A DNA stretch of 64,000 bases from Ovis canadensis (GCF_042477335.2 NC_091255.1:33830501-33894500); one strand, 5' to 3'. Positions 1-11,639 are shown, counted from the first letter of the stretch. The notes: generated by a model not told the origin, from the sequence alone. Made by a program: numbers and translations.

Positions 1-529
1 CATTCATTTGGCTGGAATTGTTCTTGCAGTTATGGGGAAGCCAGAGTGGAAGTGGACCATTAGATAATTTGATAATGTTCACTATCCTGGGCTGAAAGCA
101 TCAAGCCCTAACACATACAGTGAGGTTGTTCTGAGTTAGCTTTTCCTTTCTGTATTTATTTGACTTCACTCTGCCTTGAGGGCTCTCCTGGGAGCCCATT
201 TCTTTGTCTGAGCTGGAAGATAGAGCAGCAGCTTTGTTTTACAGTTGAGCAAGAAGTTCTAATTGCAGCGAAGGCTGGTTTTCTCGAGAATATTTGTGGC
301 CAGGTTTTTGGGGCACTGCACGCTAACCAGGAATGCTCTTGCGGGTAAATGTCTTTTTACATGAAACATTACACCAAGAGCTCCACTGGCCCAGAGCCTG
401 AGTTACCTCCTGAGTCTTTGATGGAGCCGAGATGGGTGCTCTGTGGGGTCCTGACTCCTGGTCTATTTATGCGGTAATGACACCTGCAGGTTGAGGCAGA
501 ATTGGCCTGACTTTTGTATTCTCTGCTAG
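1..529 (+). other. Intron, nothing recognised
   Basis: KIAA0753 intronic sequence upstream of the first visible exon. It ends in an ordinary acceptor with AG at 528-529. No interspersed repeat or further exon was recognised. Confidence 0.6.
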
Positions 530-619
530 ACTCGCTTGGCTAGATGCTGAAACTTCCAAAAGATTGAAGGAATTAGAAGAATTAAAAGCCGAACAAATGG
601 ACAAAATGCAAAAACAGAG
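530..619 (+). CDS. KIAA0753: KIAA0753 coding exon (1st in window)
   Basis: A 90-nt internal exon with acceptor ...tctgctag and donor gtaactg. Its first base closes a codon begun upstream and its last two bases open the next, so it is symmetric and could be skipped or duplicated without a frameshift. It encodes [18 protein letters not shown] followed by a Lys/Glu/Gln-rich, Met-spaced stretch, consistent with an amphipathic or coiled-coil helix. A decayed relative of this exon lies 334 bp downstream (864-953). Later exons join in frame, which supports the borders. Confidence 0.9.
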
Positions 620-863
620 GTAACTGTCTGTTTTCTGAGGTAGAGAAAAACACAGCAGACCTATTTTATATCATCTAGCTATTTTTACAACTTGTTGGGA
701 TTGTTTTTTGGTGTAGTCACACTTTTCATGTCTCTTGTCCATCAGACTGTTTAAAGTTCTTTGAAGTCACCTAAGAAGCCAACAACGGAGCTCAGACAGG
801 AGCCCCTGGGAGTCCTGGCTGGTTTGGGGAGAGTTGGGGTGACTCTGTGATAGTATCCTTTAG

Positions 864-953
864 GCTCCATTAGCTTGATGCTGAAACTTCCAGAAGAACA
901 AAGGAATTAAATGAGCTGAAAACTGAAGAAAGGGATAGTTGTCAGAAACTGAG
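864..953 (+). pseudogene. KIAA0753: Decayed duplicate of the 530-619 exon
   Basis: This block aligns to the exon at 530-619 over all 90 positions with no gap. I count about 64 of 90 identical bases, including the core 'gatgctgaaacttcc' and 'aaggaatta'. The AG that would precede it (862-863) is intact. The donor is lost: bases 954-955 are AT where the live exon has GT. Codon 4 reads TAG (871-873) where the live exon has TGG. Because the parent exon is symmetric, a tandem copy would have kept frame when it arose. I infer an old intragenic exon duplication that is now dead. Confidence 0.8.
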
Positions 954-1999
954 ATATGTGTTAGCTTCTGAAGGGTGGTGCATGCTTGCCTATTCTTAAA
1001 TTGGTCTGGACACTTTCACCACCATCCTGGACTGTGTGGGCCTGACCTCACCAAATGAATGAATGAATGAGTGTCTGCATGCCTGCATGTATTTTGCACA
1101 GTATTTTTTCTAGGAAGTATTTCTTTTGTGTGCAGTTTGAATGATATCTACAGTTTAGGGGGAGTTTTATCTGAAAGATCAGTGTTATGTCTGTTTGTGT
1201 TTCCGCTGGAGATGCTTGTCTCCTGGCCAGGTGGGGTGTACATGTGCAGCCTGCTAGGATACTTCTGCTTCACAGGTTAGCTTGAGCACAGCCTAAGGTT
1301 TTCGAGTGAGGTTGCTTTTCCCATTTGCCCCCAAGAGTGTCACCACCTAAATCCAGGCACGAAGAAGTTCATGAGCGGGCTTAGTTGTTACTGCTGCAGT
1401 TGGCTCATCTGTCTTGCTCTCATAATGAGTCACCCTGAAGTCACGTGAACAGAATCCTCATTGACACAGCTGTGCATTCTATCACCAGTCATGAGAGAGC
1501 GTCCACTCCCAGGTTAAAAGGGCTGTGGCCCTTTTGTTAGAGGGTGAGTGTCGTGAACCACTACCACCCCCAAACCAAGAGATAGGTCAGCACCCCTACT
1601 CTCAAACTCCCTGTGGGTCCCTCCTCAGTTGCATCTCTTTCTTTTTTCCCACAGTTCACCACTGTCCTGATTCCTGTCTTCATCTTTTCATTTCTTGTAT
1701 TCATAAATCTGTTACCCTGTGTGTGTCCCTAACGGCATATTATTTCATCCGGGCAGCTGAGAAGCAGGCCCAAACCTGGAAAGGCAGTGCTGCTGGGATT
1801 AGATGAGGATTCCCGGGAAAGCAGGCAACGCAGGGTCCTTCCTAAACTTCCTGGGAGTTTTTAGGTGCCCGTCCGGAAAGTTTATAGATCATGAATGAGT
1901 CCTGGCAAATGTAGGGCTTACCACATTTGGGGCATCTGGAGATGAGCGAGGTGCAGTGGACCTCTGGAAGAGGCCTGGTCAGGGGAACAGTGGGCTGCC
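954..1999 (+). other. Intron, nothing recognised
   Basis: KIAA0753 intron sequence with a short AATG run near 1055-1070. No exon or clear repeat family was identified; short open frames here have no coding character. Confidence 0.5.
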
Positions 2000-2670
2000 T
2001 TGTGTAGTTTTCCATTTTGTTACCAAGTAGTATTCCATAGTATGACTGTTCACATACACACATCCAGTCTGTTTATCCATCCTCTTGTGAATTAACCTCT
2101 GGGTTGTTTTCCATTGTTAGTTAGTATAGGAGTTCCCTTCTAGTTTTTCTGCATCCCACCTGACATGTGGTAATGTCCGATTTTTAAAATTTCAGTTATT
2201 TTGGTGAGAGCGTGGTGGTATCTTGCTGGGATTTTACTTTGCATTTCCTTGAAGTCTAATGATGAGCACTTGGTAGTGCTTATTGTGATGTGTTTATTCA
2301 AGTTTTTTGTCCATTTTTTATTGTTTTTATAATTACTGATTTTTAAGAGTTTCAAAAAATATGTTCTGGATTTGAGGCCTCTTTTAGAATATGTGCAGCA
2401 AATATTTTCTCCCAGTCCTGTGGCTTGCCTATATATTTTCTTAATGGGATCTTTTGAATACGAGAAGTTTCAAATTTTGGTTAAGATCAGCTTAGCAGTT
2501 TTTTCATTTTACAGTTAAATCTTTGTTATGAACTAGGTAATCATAACCAGTGCTGAAGTTTCAAAGATATTCTGTATTTTCTTCTAAAATGCTTTTTAGT
2601 TTCAGTTTTATTTTTCACATCTGTGATCCCATTTTTAATTAATTTCTGTGTGTGAGATGAAATGCTTATC
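2000..2670 (-). repeat. Old L1 (L1M-type) 3' fragment, antisense
   Basis: The diverged text follows the typical antisense L1 3' order: a tract like 'agtattccatagtatg', then 'ccatttttta' and 'tctcccagtcctgtggcttg', running from 3' UTR into the end of ORF2. No open frame survives. Boundaries are approximate. Confidence 0.65.
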
Positions 2671-3494
2671 AGGATTGATTATTTATCAGGATATCTGGCT
2701 AGTCTAAGCACCATCCAATGAAAGGATTATTGACCTTGAGCTTTACACTAGGGTCATCTGGGTGAACTGTTGGTTAAGGACCATCATGCAGGTCTTTAGG
2801 TCTTTCCTTTGGGGTGTGCCACGCTCTCCAGAGATGAGTCTTTTGATCTGCTGCCTAGAGAGTGAGGATGCGTGTGTCCTTGGAGCTGAGGTGGTCAGGA
2901 GGCTGTGAGTCTTACCCCTCGGCATTCAGCTTGCATCCATGCATCCCTCTTTTCAGTAGGGCACCTACAGTCTCAATGCAGTTGGCATTCCCTGAGGAGT
3001 CAGGAGGCCCCTCCCGAGAATGAGCAACCAACCCATCTTCCCTCAGAGTTGCTGAGAGGCCATGGTCCAGTGTGTGAAGGAGGGAAGGGACCTACGACCC
3101 TAACTTCTCAAACATCATCTGACTCTTGTCTTTTATAGTTAAGCCACCTCCTCCCAGGTTACCCCTAGGCCTCGGGGTACCTGGTGCTCCAAGTCTTGAG
3201 CCTCTTAAGTCAGCAGTGCAAATTGTGTGAGTCCTCGGCTTTCCCCATTACAACCCTAGAATCCAGCCTTCTCAGGTCGGTACGTTGCTTACCACTTTGG
3301 TCCTCGAGTTTCTAGCACCATTTCCCACGTCTTGTCATTGTGAGTTTATGTCTGATTCTGTTATTGTGGGCTTTGGGAGGGAACAAAATTAGTTTCATTT
3401 GTTGAGTCTTGTGCCCTCTTTCGTCGTTTCAAAGCAGCCATTATTCTTTCAAAATGGACTCAGAGCCTAATGTACTTCTTCAGATGTTATCTCA
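2671..3494 (+). other. Intron, nothing recognised
   Basis: Unique-looking KIAA0753 intron sequence. No exon, RNA gene or clear repeat was seen. Confidence 0.45.
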
Positions 3495-3655
3495 GCCTTT
3501 GTCCTCAAAGTTGGGGTCAGGACCAGCAGTATCACATCACCTGAGAGCTTGTTGGAAACAAGCTCCTCTCAGGCCTCCCTCAGGCCAGCCACATCAGAAT
3601 CTACATTTAACAAGATCCCCCGGGATCTTGTATGAAAATTAGAACAGCACTGTGG
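3495..3655. repeat. MER5-like hAT-Charlie fragment
   Basis: It resembles MER5-type nonautonomous elements: 'tcacctgagagcttgttggaaa', a C-rich middle, 'cacatcagaatct' and 'catttaacaagatccc', with near-palindromic ends. The family call is tentative. Confidence 0.45.
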
Positions 3656-3759
3656 TTTTATAATCATTCGATTTTCCTTCGCCTGGGGTGGTAAATAAAT
3701 ATGCACAATAAGATATTTTATTGCTTTTGATTTTAATTTTCAATTTTATTTCTAAATAG

Positions 3760-3838
3760 TGTTTCCACCACCCAGTTAGCAGACAAGGTAGAGAAGGCAG
3801 TTCTGGAGCGTTTGAAGCCTCTCCTGGCCAAGGCCCAG
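3760..3838 (+). CDS. KIAA0753: KIAA0753 coding exon (2nd in window)
   Basis: A 79-nt exon with acceptor ttctaaatag and donor gtaatc. It takes the two-base overhang from 530-619 and ends on a codon boundary. It encodes STTQLADKVEKAVLERLKPL and ends in AKAQ, a basic/acidic alternating helix that continues the preceding charged segment. The following exon begins in frame with RVNSSLEV, as expected for KIAA0753. Confidence 0.92.
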
Positions 3839-4891
3839 GTAATCTAGTTCATCCCATATGCTTGCCTTTTGGAAGCTCTCAAATAAAAAGTGTTGCCCCA
3901 GAGGTCACACTGACCCTTTGCAGGGCTGTGTGTCTGTCTGGCAGCCAGCAGCTGCATTGCTCTTGTGCTTCGTGGTGTGGGCACAGTGCTGCCAGGGCCC
4001 CTTTTGGGCACCCACACTACTGATGTGTCTTCCTTTATGGGTGAGGGGTCAAGATGGGGGAGGAGAGAGAAAGTATCACTTTTGCAAAAGGTGAGATTTT
4101 CGTTTGGGGAGTGAGTTTCGATTGCAATTTATGTTCCTAATCAAATGAAACTACTGGTGGCGTTAGTGTTCAGCTCACTGCTTCCACTCTTAGTTTTGTG
4201 CTCTTTCGTTCAGTGCCCGGAATGATTTGCTGTATTTTTTCCAGAAGAGGGAAATGTTAGGACAGCTTCTGTGCACAAATTAGTGCGTTTTTTCGAGATG
4301 AAATTGTATAGCGCATCACCAGTAGGTTTTGCCATCCTCCTCTGAGCAGTGAGCTGAATGCTATGGCCAGACCCTGTAAATCCATCCTGTAAATAGGAAC
4401 GCTCTTGTTTGTGTGACTAGATGAAGCCATGGAAGAGCACTAGAATCTTAAATGGAGTGAACAACATTCTGGGTCTCTGAATAGGGCACTGAAATTCTCT
4501 ATCTCTTGGTCTGAGACATGTTAAGTCATTTATAGAGTCAATGAAAATCTCAGGAGTCTAGAACTGGGAGGGTTCATAGAGGCCAAACCATGCAACCTCC
4601 TTATTTTATCAGTGGGGAAACTGGAACAGAGAAGTTGAGTAATTGCACAAAAACACATAGCTACTCTGATAACATTTTCAAAATTGAGGGAAGGAAAGGG
4701 GAAGAAAGCCAAGACTAGCACATGGCATTTATTTTCATGAAGACAGAGTGCTTAAATTTCCACCGAAAGCCTAATATAGCTAAAACTGATGAACAGTTCC
4801 ACACAGAAGTTATTCTGGGAGTAGAATTCATTTGTACTAATATGGGTTGTAAATTTTCATAATTCATGAGTGTGCTTGTCTGTTTTAATAG
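3839..4891 (+). other. Intron, nothing recognised
   Basis: A 1,053-bp KIAA0753 intron with GT..AG ends. No repeat or exon was recognised. Confidence 0.6.
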
Positions 4892-4975
4892 AGAGTCAAT
4901 TCTTCTCTGGAAGTAGATACTCATTTGAAGGATCAGCCATCAGAAATCGCAACAACAGCCCAGCCTGCAGAGGAG
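4892..4975 (+). CDS. KIAA0753: KIAA0753 coding exon (3rd in window)
   Basis: An 84-nt exon of exactly 28 codons in phase 0-0, with acceptor tgttttaatag and donor gtgcgt. It encodes RVNSSLEVDTHLKDQPSEIA followed by TTAQPAEE. The composition is polar and probably disordered, a linker after the charged helical region. Being symmetric, it could be skipped in frame. Confidence 0.9.
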
Positions 4976-6999
4976 GTGCGTGTGGTGGGCCTGGCGTTCT
5001 GGACTGACATTGGGATTATTATAGGATAATGTCCTTGAGTATAAGGAAGAATGATACATAGATGACCCTACAGACACTAGACTGTCCCATTCCGGAGGGT
5101 GGAGGTCGTTTTTCACATCTGGCATGTTAATGCTTACAGTGTATCTTTAGCATTATGACATCGATGAGCCTTGTGAACAGCTCACAGAAAGCTCTTGAGC
5201 CACAGGTTTTTGTCAGCGGCTCTTTCCTTTCCTCCCAGTGACAGAGTGTGGGTAGCTGCATGAGCCTGAATGTTGATGGCCCGCGGCAGAACAATGACTG
5301 CCCTCATTTCCTCTTGTTCAGCCTAGTTTTGCTCATTACTGGCCTAATTTCCTTTATACTGAGGGCCTAATAAGTATTGTTAGGCAAGCATGTTTTGAGT
5401 GCCTAGTAATGACCAGTATCTGGCCTGGCAGAGGCAAAAGGTGGCCCAGGAACAAATGATAACGTTTGAGAAAAATGAAAGCATAGCATGTGGTTGTCCG
5501 CCGCTGTGCTCTTCCTCTGGACGTGTGTTCATCATTAGTGGGAATGTTGCCCTCCCTGCCCTTCCACCTCTGCGAAGGGACAAGAAGGTGCAGGCTGCCT
5601 CCGGCGGCTGTTCATGGAGGGCGGAGAGAAGTTAACTGCTTTCTGTGTTCAGAGCAAGTGAAGGGCCGAGCAAGGGTGACGGTCTCAGAGTGAGAAGGAA
5701 ATTGGAATGCTGCTCCACCAGCCCAACGACCTGAGGAACAGGAAGATGGTAGATTCCAAGGATGTATCCCAGTTCTAATTATTAAGCAGTCGTTTAGCTT
5801 TAGCATATTTTTGTAATTTTTACAGTTGTAATTTTATTGTACCAGTATTTTATGACAGAATCTCATGCGAGGTGAGGCATCTGAGACTGGAAGCTGAAAC
5901 CCTGCATCTGGCTCTTACAGACCAAGTGCGTGATGGCTGTGTCTTTTGTACAGAAAAGTAATGAGATTCACCTCTCATCTAGGGAGGCGATTCATGTGGT
6001 ATTTTCATAGGAAAGAGAAATGAAGTGGTCATAAATGCTGTCAGTGAACTAGACATGTTTGAATATTACTAGAAATGATCAGCTTTGTACATGAGAACCA
6101 TGCTGTAGGCATTAAATGGGCTTTAATACAGTTTCTTAAAAAGGAAAAGTAACTCTGTCCAGTATTTACCATTCTCAGCTGCTGTTAAACTTCAGCATCA
6201 CCACACAAGAGTTTCCTAGGCAGCACCATTGAGGGTCAGTGTTTATAAATAACTGAATAGAAGCAAACTTGTTGAAGTTGGCATGATGAAGTTAAAGAAG
6301 AGATATTTTGCTGTGTTAATTTATTAAAGAGCTGTGGGACCTTGATCCCAGATACCCAGAATTCTCATCTCTCAAAGGGAGGAGACGTTTGCTGCACTTT
6401 GCAAATCAGCTCTAGCTCTCAGTAGATTTGCTTGCAGACAGGATGATCTCTGGTGTCAGGAAATAGATTTTGGGAGGGTGCCATCATGGCATATTTGTCT
6501 CCTGCTGCTACTATTGTCATTAACTGAACTTGCGCATGAAATACATTTTTCCAAAGTGTGTAAGGTTTTCCCTTAATTAAAAGCTGTACCTGGATAAAAA
6601 GGCAAACAATTCAGGAAAAGTATCATGTAAAAAGTAAAATCTCCCCACCAATGGGTACTATATGCTCATCTGTATCCAGCTTCTTTATATTTTGGTGATC
6701 TTTTTCATATCAGCTCATTGGGTCCTTCCTTATCTCACAGGATTCTTGATATTTGATTCTTTAAACATTAAAAATGAAAATAACAGATACACACGTCTTA
6801 ACTAACTAGACCTGCATTACTGGTTTAGTTAGCTCTAGATTTCTTGGTAACTTTATTGTATTGGCTATTCAGCTGATTTTTATTTCTTTAACTTTGGTCA
6901 AGGTTGAACACTTCTTTCTTGGTCATTAATGTATTTTCTTCTGTAAACCGTTAAAAGGTTTTAAAGATTACTATGGTGGTAACCGTTCTTTGTGCCAAT
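4976..6999 (+). other. Intron, nothing recognised
   Basis: The first 2 kb of a 5.4 kb KIAA0753 intron. Overlapping short open frames around 5380-5810 occur on both strands and in several frames, with no splice-site or family support. No repeat family was identified. Confidence 0.5.
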
Positions 7000-7200
7000 C
7001 ACTATTTTTTAAGTGTTCCAGTGTACAAGTGCTCATATAATCCTTGTAACTCTGAAATGTAGGGTTATTGTTTCTATATTACAGACCAGAGGATTGAGGC
7101 CCAGAGAGGTTAAGCATACTTGCCCCCACTTTGAGGCATATCAGTGGCAGAACCAGGATTGGGTCCCAGAAATGTCTCCTTCCAGAGCCTGATATCATTT
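7000..7200 (-). repeat. MIR SINE, antisense
   Basis: Antisense MIR signature: a tract like 'tgtgccaatcact', then 'attacagaccagaggattgaggcccagagaggttaag' (in parts) and 'agtggcagaaccagg'. Ancient and diverged. Confidence 0.65.
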
Positions 7201-7368
7201 CCCCAGCAGACATTCTTTGTTAAAAAGCCTCTTTTAGAGCAGATTATAGACACATATTAGAATCAACAGAAATACAACACATATAAAAATGTTTTGCAAG
7301 CTGTAAAGTGCTTTTTCAACGTACAGGATACAAAGTCGAGAAAGGCTGGTGAAACTCTTCCAGGTTAG

Positions 7369-7587
7369 GGGTGCTGTGCTGTGCTTAGTCGCTCAGTCAT
7401 GTCTGACTCTTTGTGACCCCATGGGCTGTAGTCCACCAGGCTCCTCTGTCCGTGGGGATTCTCCAGGCAAGAATACTGGAGTGGGTGGCCATGCCCTCCT
7501 TCAGGGGATCTTCCCAACCCAGGGATTGAACCCAGGCCTCCCGCATTACAGGTGGATTCTTTATTGTCTGAACAACCAGGGAAGCCC
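7369..7587 (-). repeat. Bov-tA SINE, antisense
   Basis: It reads 'cttagtcgctcagtcatgtc' through 'ctccaggcaagaatactgg' to 'ccagggaagcccc', the reverse complement of a full-length Bov-tA. It is flanked by the direct repeat ccaggttag (7360-7368 and 7588-7596), a likely target-site duplication. Confidence 0.92.
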
Positions 7588-7726
7588 CCAGGTTAGTGGT
7601 AGAAAGTCTCAAACAGAGACAAGAATCGTCAACTGTGATGTTGTGAACAGATGTTTTTACAAACAGATGTTTTACTGAACTGAAAGAGAATAGTGTAGGT
7701 ATGTCCTCTGGAGAATATGACATGTG

Positions 7727-7935
7727 CTGTATGCTTAGCTGCTCAGTTGTGTCTGACTCTTTGCAACCCCATGGACTATAGCCTGCCAGGCTCCTGTGTC
7801 CATGGGGATTCTCCAGGCAAAAATACTGGAGTGGGTTGCTATGCCGTCTAGGAGATCTCCCCGACCCAGGAATTGAACCGGGGTCTCCTGAGTTGCAGGT
7901 GGATTCTTTACCAACTGAGCTACCAGGGAAGCCCC
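7727..7935 (-). repeat. Bov-tA SINE, antisense
   Basis: A second full-length antisense Bov-tA 140 bp from the first, flanked by a perfect 10-bp direct repeat ATGACATGTG (7717-7726 and 7936-7945). It is therefore an independent insertion rather than a segmental copy of its neighbour. Confidence 0.93.
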
Positions 7936-7987
7936 ATGACATGTGTAGTATTGAACATTCTTCTGAGTCTAGCACAAAGCAGATACT

Positions 7988-10125
7988 TTCAGTTCAGCTC
8001 AGTTGCTCAGTCGTGTTCGACTCTTTGTGACCCCATGAATCGCAGCACGCCAGGCCTCCCTATCCATCACCATCTCCCGGAGTTCACTCAGACTCACGTT
8101 CATCAAGTCCGTGATGCCATCCAGCCATCTCATCCTCTGTCATCCACTTCTCCTCCTGCCCCCAATCCCTCCCAGCATCAGAGTCTTTTCCAATGAGTGA
8201 ACTCTTTGCATGAGGTGGCCAAAGTACTGGAGTTTCAGCTTTAGCATCATTCCTTCCAAAGAACACCCAGGGCTGATCTCCTCTAGAATGGACTGGTTGG
8301 ATCTCCTTGCAGTCCAAGGGACTCTCAAGAGTCTTCTCCAACACCACAGTTCAAAAGCATCAATTCTTTGGTGCTCAGCTTTCTTCACAGTCCAACTCTC
8401 ACATCCATATATGACCACTGGAAAAACCATAGCCTTGACTAGACGGATCTTAGTTGGCAAAGTAATATCTCTACTTTTGAATATACTATCTAGGTTGGTC
8501 ATAACTTTTCTTCCAAGGAGTAAGCGTCTTTTAATTTCATGGCTGCAGTCACCATCTGCAGTGATTTTGGAGCCCCCCAAAATAAAGTCTGACACTGTTT
8601 CCACTGTTTCCCCATCTATTTCCCATGAAGTGATGGGACCGGATGCCATGATCTTCGTTTTCTGAATGTTGAGCTTTAAGCTAACTTTTCGCTCTCCTCT
8701 TTCACTTTCATCAAGAGGCTTTTGAGTTCCTCTTCACTTTCTGCCATAAGGGTGATGCCATCTGCATATCTGAGGTTATTGATATTTCTTCCGGCAATCT
8801 TGATTCTACCTTGTGCTTCATCCAGTCCAGCGTTTCTCATGATGTACTCTGCATATAAGTTAAATAAGCAGGGTGACAGTATACAGCCTTGACATACTCC
8901 TTTTCCTCTTTGGAACCAGTCTGTTGTTCCATGTCCAGTTCTAACTGTTGCTTCTTGACCTGCATACAGATTTCTCAAGAAGCAGATCAGGTGGTCTGGT
9001 ATTCCCATCTCTCTCAGAATTTTCCACAGTTTATTGTGATCCACGTAGTCAAAGGCTTTGGCATAGTCAATAAAGCAGAAGTAGATGTTTTTCTGGAACT
9101 CTCTTGCTTTTTCGATGATCCAGCGGATGTTGGCAATTTGATCTCTGGTTCTTCTGCCTTTTCTAAAACCGGCTTGAACATCAGGAAGTTCACGGTTCAC
9201 GTATTGCTGAAGCCTGGCTTGGAGAATTTTGAGCATTTCTTTACTAGCATGTGAGATGAGTGCAATTGTGTGGTAGTTTAAGCATTCTTTTGCATTGCCT
9301 TTCTTTGGGATTGGGATGAAAACTGACCTTTTCCAGTCCTGTGGCCACTGCTGAGTTTTCCAAATTTGCTGGCCTATTGAGTGCAGCACTTTCACAGCAT
9401 CATCTTTCAGGATTTGAAACAGCTCAACTGGAATTCCATCGCCTCCACTAGCTTTGTTCGTAGTGATGCTTTCTAAGGCCCACTTGACTTCACATTCCAG
9501 GATGTCTGGCTCTAGATTAGTGATCACACCATCATGATTGTCTGGGTCATAAAGATCTTTTTTGTACAGTTCTTCTGTGTATTCTTGCCACCTCTTCTTA
9601 ATATCTTCTGCTTCTGTTAGGTCCAGACCATTTCTGTCCTTTATCAAGCCCATCTTTGCATGAAATGTTCCTTTGGTATCTCTAATTTTCCTGAAGAGAT
9701 CTCTAGTCTTTCCCATTCTGTTGTTTTCCTCTATTTCTTTGCATTGATCGCTGAAGAAGGCTTTCTTATGTCTTCTTGCTGTTCTTTGGAACTCTGCATT
9801 CAGATGCTTATATCTTTCCTTTTCTCCTTTGCTTTTCGCCTCTCTTCTTTTCACAGCTATTTGTAAGGCCTCCCCAGACAGCCATTTTGCTTTTTTGCAT
9901 TTCTTTTCCATGGGGATGGTCTTGATCCCTGTCTCCTGTACAATGTCACGAACCTCATTCCATAGTTCATCAGGCACTCTTATCTATCAGATCTAGGCCC
10001 TTAAATCTATCTCTCACTTCCACTGTATAATCATAAGGGATTTGATTTAGGTCATACCTGAATGGTCTAGCAGTCTAGCGGTTTTCCCTACTTTCTTCAA
10101 TTTGAGTCTGATACTTGCTTTACCA
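7988..10125 (-). mobile_element. BovB (RTE) LINE, antisense, about 2.1 kb
   Basis: On the minus strand this holds a reverse-transcriptase coding region in two open blocks: about 9977 to 8676 (433 codons) and about 8649 to 8140 (169 codons), separated by a break. The first block carries the finger/palm segment with FIDYAKAFDYVDHNKLW and the catalytic box reading YADG rather than YADD. The second carries the conserved GCESWTVKKAEHQR region and the C-terminal part. The 3' end near 7988 has the cagttcag repeats typical of BovB. It lacks the 5' part of the element, including most of the endonuclease. It lies only about 265 bp upstream of the exon at 10389. The copy is judged inactive from the truncation, the internal break and the altered box. 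Confidence 0.93.
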
Positions 10126-10388
10126 GCTGGCAGAACAGGTAGTAACAGTAATTTTCATGGATATTAATGGTGTTACTCAGTTGACGCAACTATTGAAATG
10201 ACTGTGGTAGAAACTGTCCTGACTGTCCTGCTGTCCTGCTGTCAGTGTTCACTGGCTTAGGAGAGGCTGGATTCAGTGTAGAAACCGCCTGTTGTACCAT
10301 CGCATGGTTGGTCTGTAGGAGCAGTGTTCATATTTAAGTCTCACGCAGTCTTCATGTTGCCTTTCCATCCCCTTCGCTTGTTTTGCAG

Positions 10389-10574
10389 GCTACAGCTGTT
10401 GATGGCGAATCCAGTAACATTCATCAGCTGGATGGTTCTTCGGAAAATACCGCTCACGAGTCCTGGCCCGTGACTCACTCCAAGATCTGGGAGTCTGATG
10501 CCTCGTCCGCCTTAGGGGACGGCAAGGGCAGCCTGTACCTGGAGGCGATGATGCTCCGGATGGAGGAAATGGAA
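10389..10574 (+). CDS. KIAA0753: KIAA0753 coding exon (4th in window)
   Basis: A 186-nt exon of 62 codons in phase 0-0, with acceptor ttttgcag and donor gtaggt. The N-terminal part is Ser/Asp-rich and probably disordered (AVDGESSNIHQLDGSSEN). The C-terminal part, YLEAMMLRMEEME, is an acidic Met/Leu-rich helix that continues directly into [12 protein letters not shown] of the next exon. This junction is one of the strongest matches to my recollection of KIAA0753. The exon is symmetric, so skipping would remove 62 residues without a frameshift. Confidence 0.93.
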
Positions 10575-10764
10575 GTAGGTCGCAGGCGCCGGTCCCGGTT
10601 GGCTGCTGGAGGCTGGCTTCTGTTGGGCACAGCTCCTCCTCATGGTTTTGTAGCTTAAAGCATCAGAGTTACCTGGCCCTCAGTTTCAATCCCAGCTCGA
10701 CTGTCAGCCACGTGTGCCGCTTTCATAAAGTCACTTACCCTTTCTGATAAGTGGGATGGTTTTG

Positions 10765-11355
10765 CTTGTTTTTTAATTTGTTTTTTAATTGGAGGATAAT
10801 TGGTTTACAGTGTTGTGTTGGTTTCTGCCATACAACAAAGTGAATCATAAGTATACACATGTCCTCTCCCTCTTGAACCCCCCTGCCCCCCCGTCCCATC
10901 CCACCCCTCTCGGTCATCACAGAGCGCTGGGTTGAGCTCCCGGGTTGTGCAGCAGCTTCCCGCTAGCTGTCTCTTTTATAGTTGGTAGTGTATGTATGTT
11001 AGTACCGCTCTCTCTAGTCGTCCCACCCTCTCCTTCCCCCGCTGTGCCCATTCCTGTCAGCACCGTTTTTCTAGATTCCCTATATATATATAGATGTGTG
11101 TTAATATATGATATTTGTTTTTCTCTTTCTGACTTACTTCACTCAGTATAACAGGCTTTAGGTTCATCCCCCTCACTAAAACTGACTTAAATTCATTCCT
11201 TTTTATGGCTGAGTGATATTCCAGTGTGTGTGTGTGTATACACACCACAATTTCTTTATCCGTTCATCTGTCGATGGACATCTAGGTTGCTTCCATGTCC
11301 TGGCTATTGTAAATAGTGCTGCAATGAACACTGGAGTACACGTGACTTTTTTAAT
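10765..11355 (-). mobile_element. Ruminant L1 3' end, antisense, 5'-truncated
   Basis: It shows a T-rich start (antisense poly-A side), ruminant L1 3' UTR text ('ttggaggataattgg', 'cttacttcactcagtata'), and then the end of ORF2 in antisense ('tggacatctaggttgcttcc', 'gtgctgcaatgaaca'). About 590 bp remain, with no intact frame. Confidence 0.8.
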
Positions 11356-11639
11356 TAAGTGAGGGTGTTTCTAAGGACAGAATGAGGTATGAAGTGTCTG
11401 TATACTGCCTGACACACAACTCATCATCGATATGTGATACCAAAAACGCTGGGCCAGAGCCCAGTCCTGCAAATGGGACCAGCAACGTCTTCATCCCTCA
11501 GCTTGTAAATGCTGCCCAGTTGCCTCTTCTGCTCTCCTCCCATTGGATCCTGGCAAAACACAGATAACTTTATCTTTCTTAATTCCTGTGACACTGCTTT
11601 AGAATGCTCTTAGAAAATTCTAGACCTCAGACATTATGC

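Noticed and set aside
5380-5810. Cluster of overlapping open frames on both strands
   Set aside because: No splice-site-bounded segment continues the KIAA0753 frame; exons 4892-4975 and 10389-10574 join perfectly without it.
7369-7935. tRNA-like promoter boxes within the SINEs
   Set aside because: Bov-tA and CHR SINEs are tRNA-derived and keep A/B-box-like sequence. They are not tRNA genes: no complete cloverleaf was seen.
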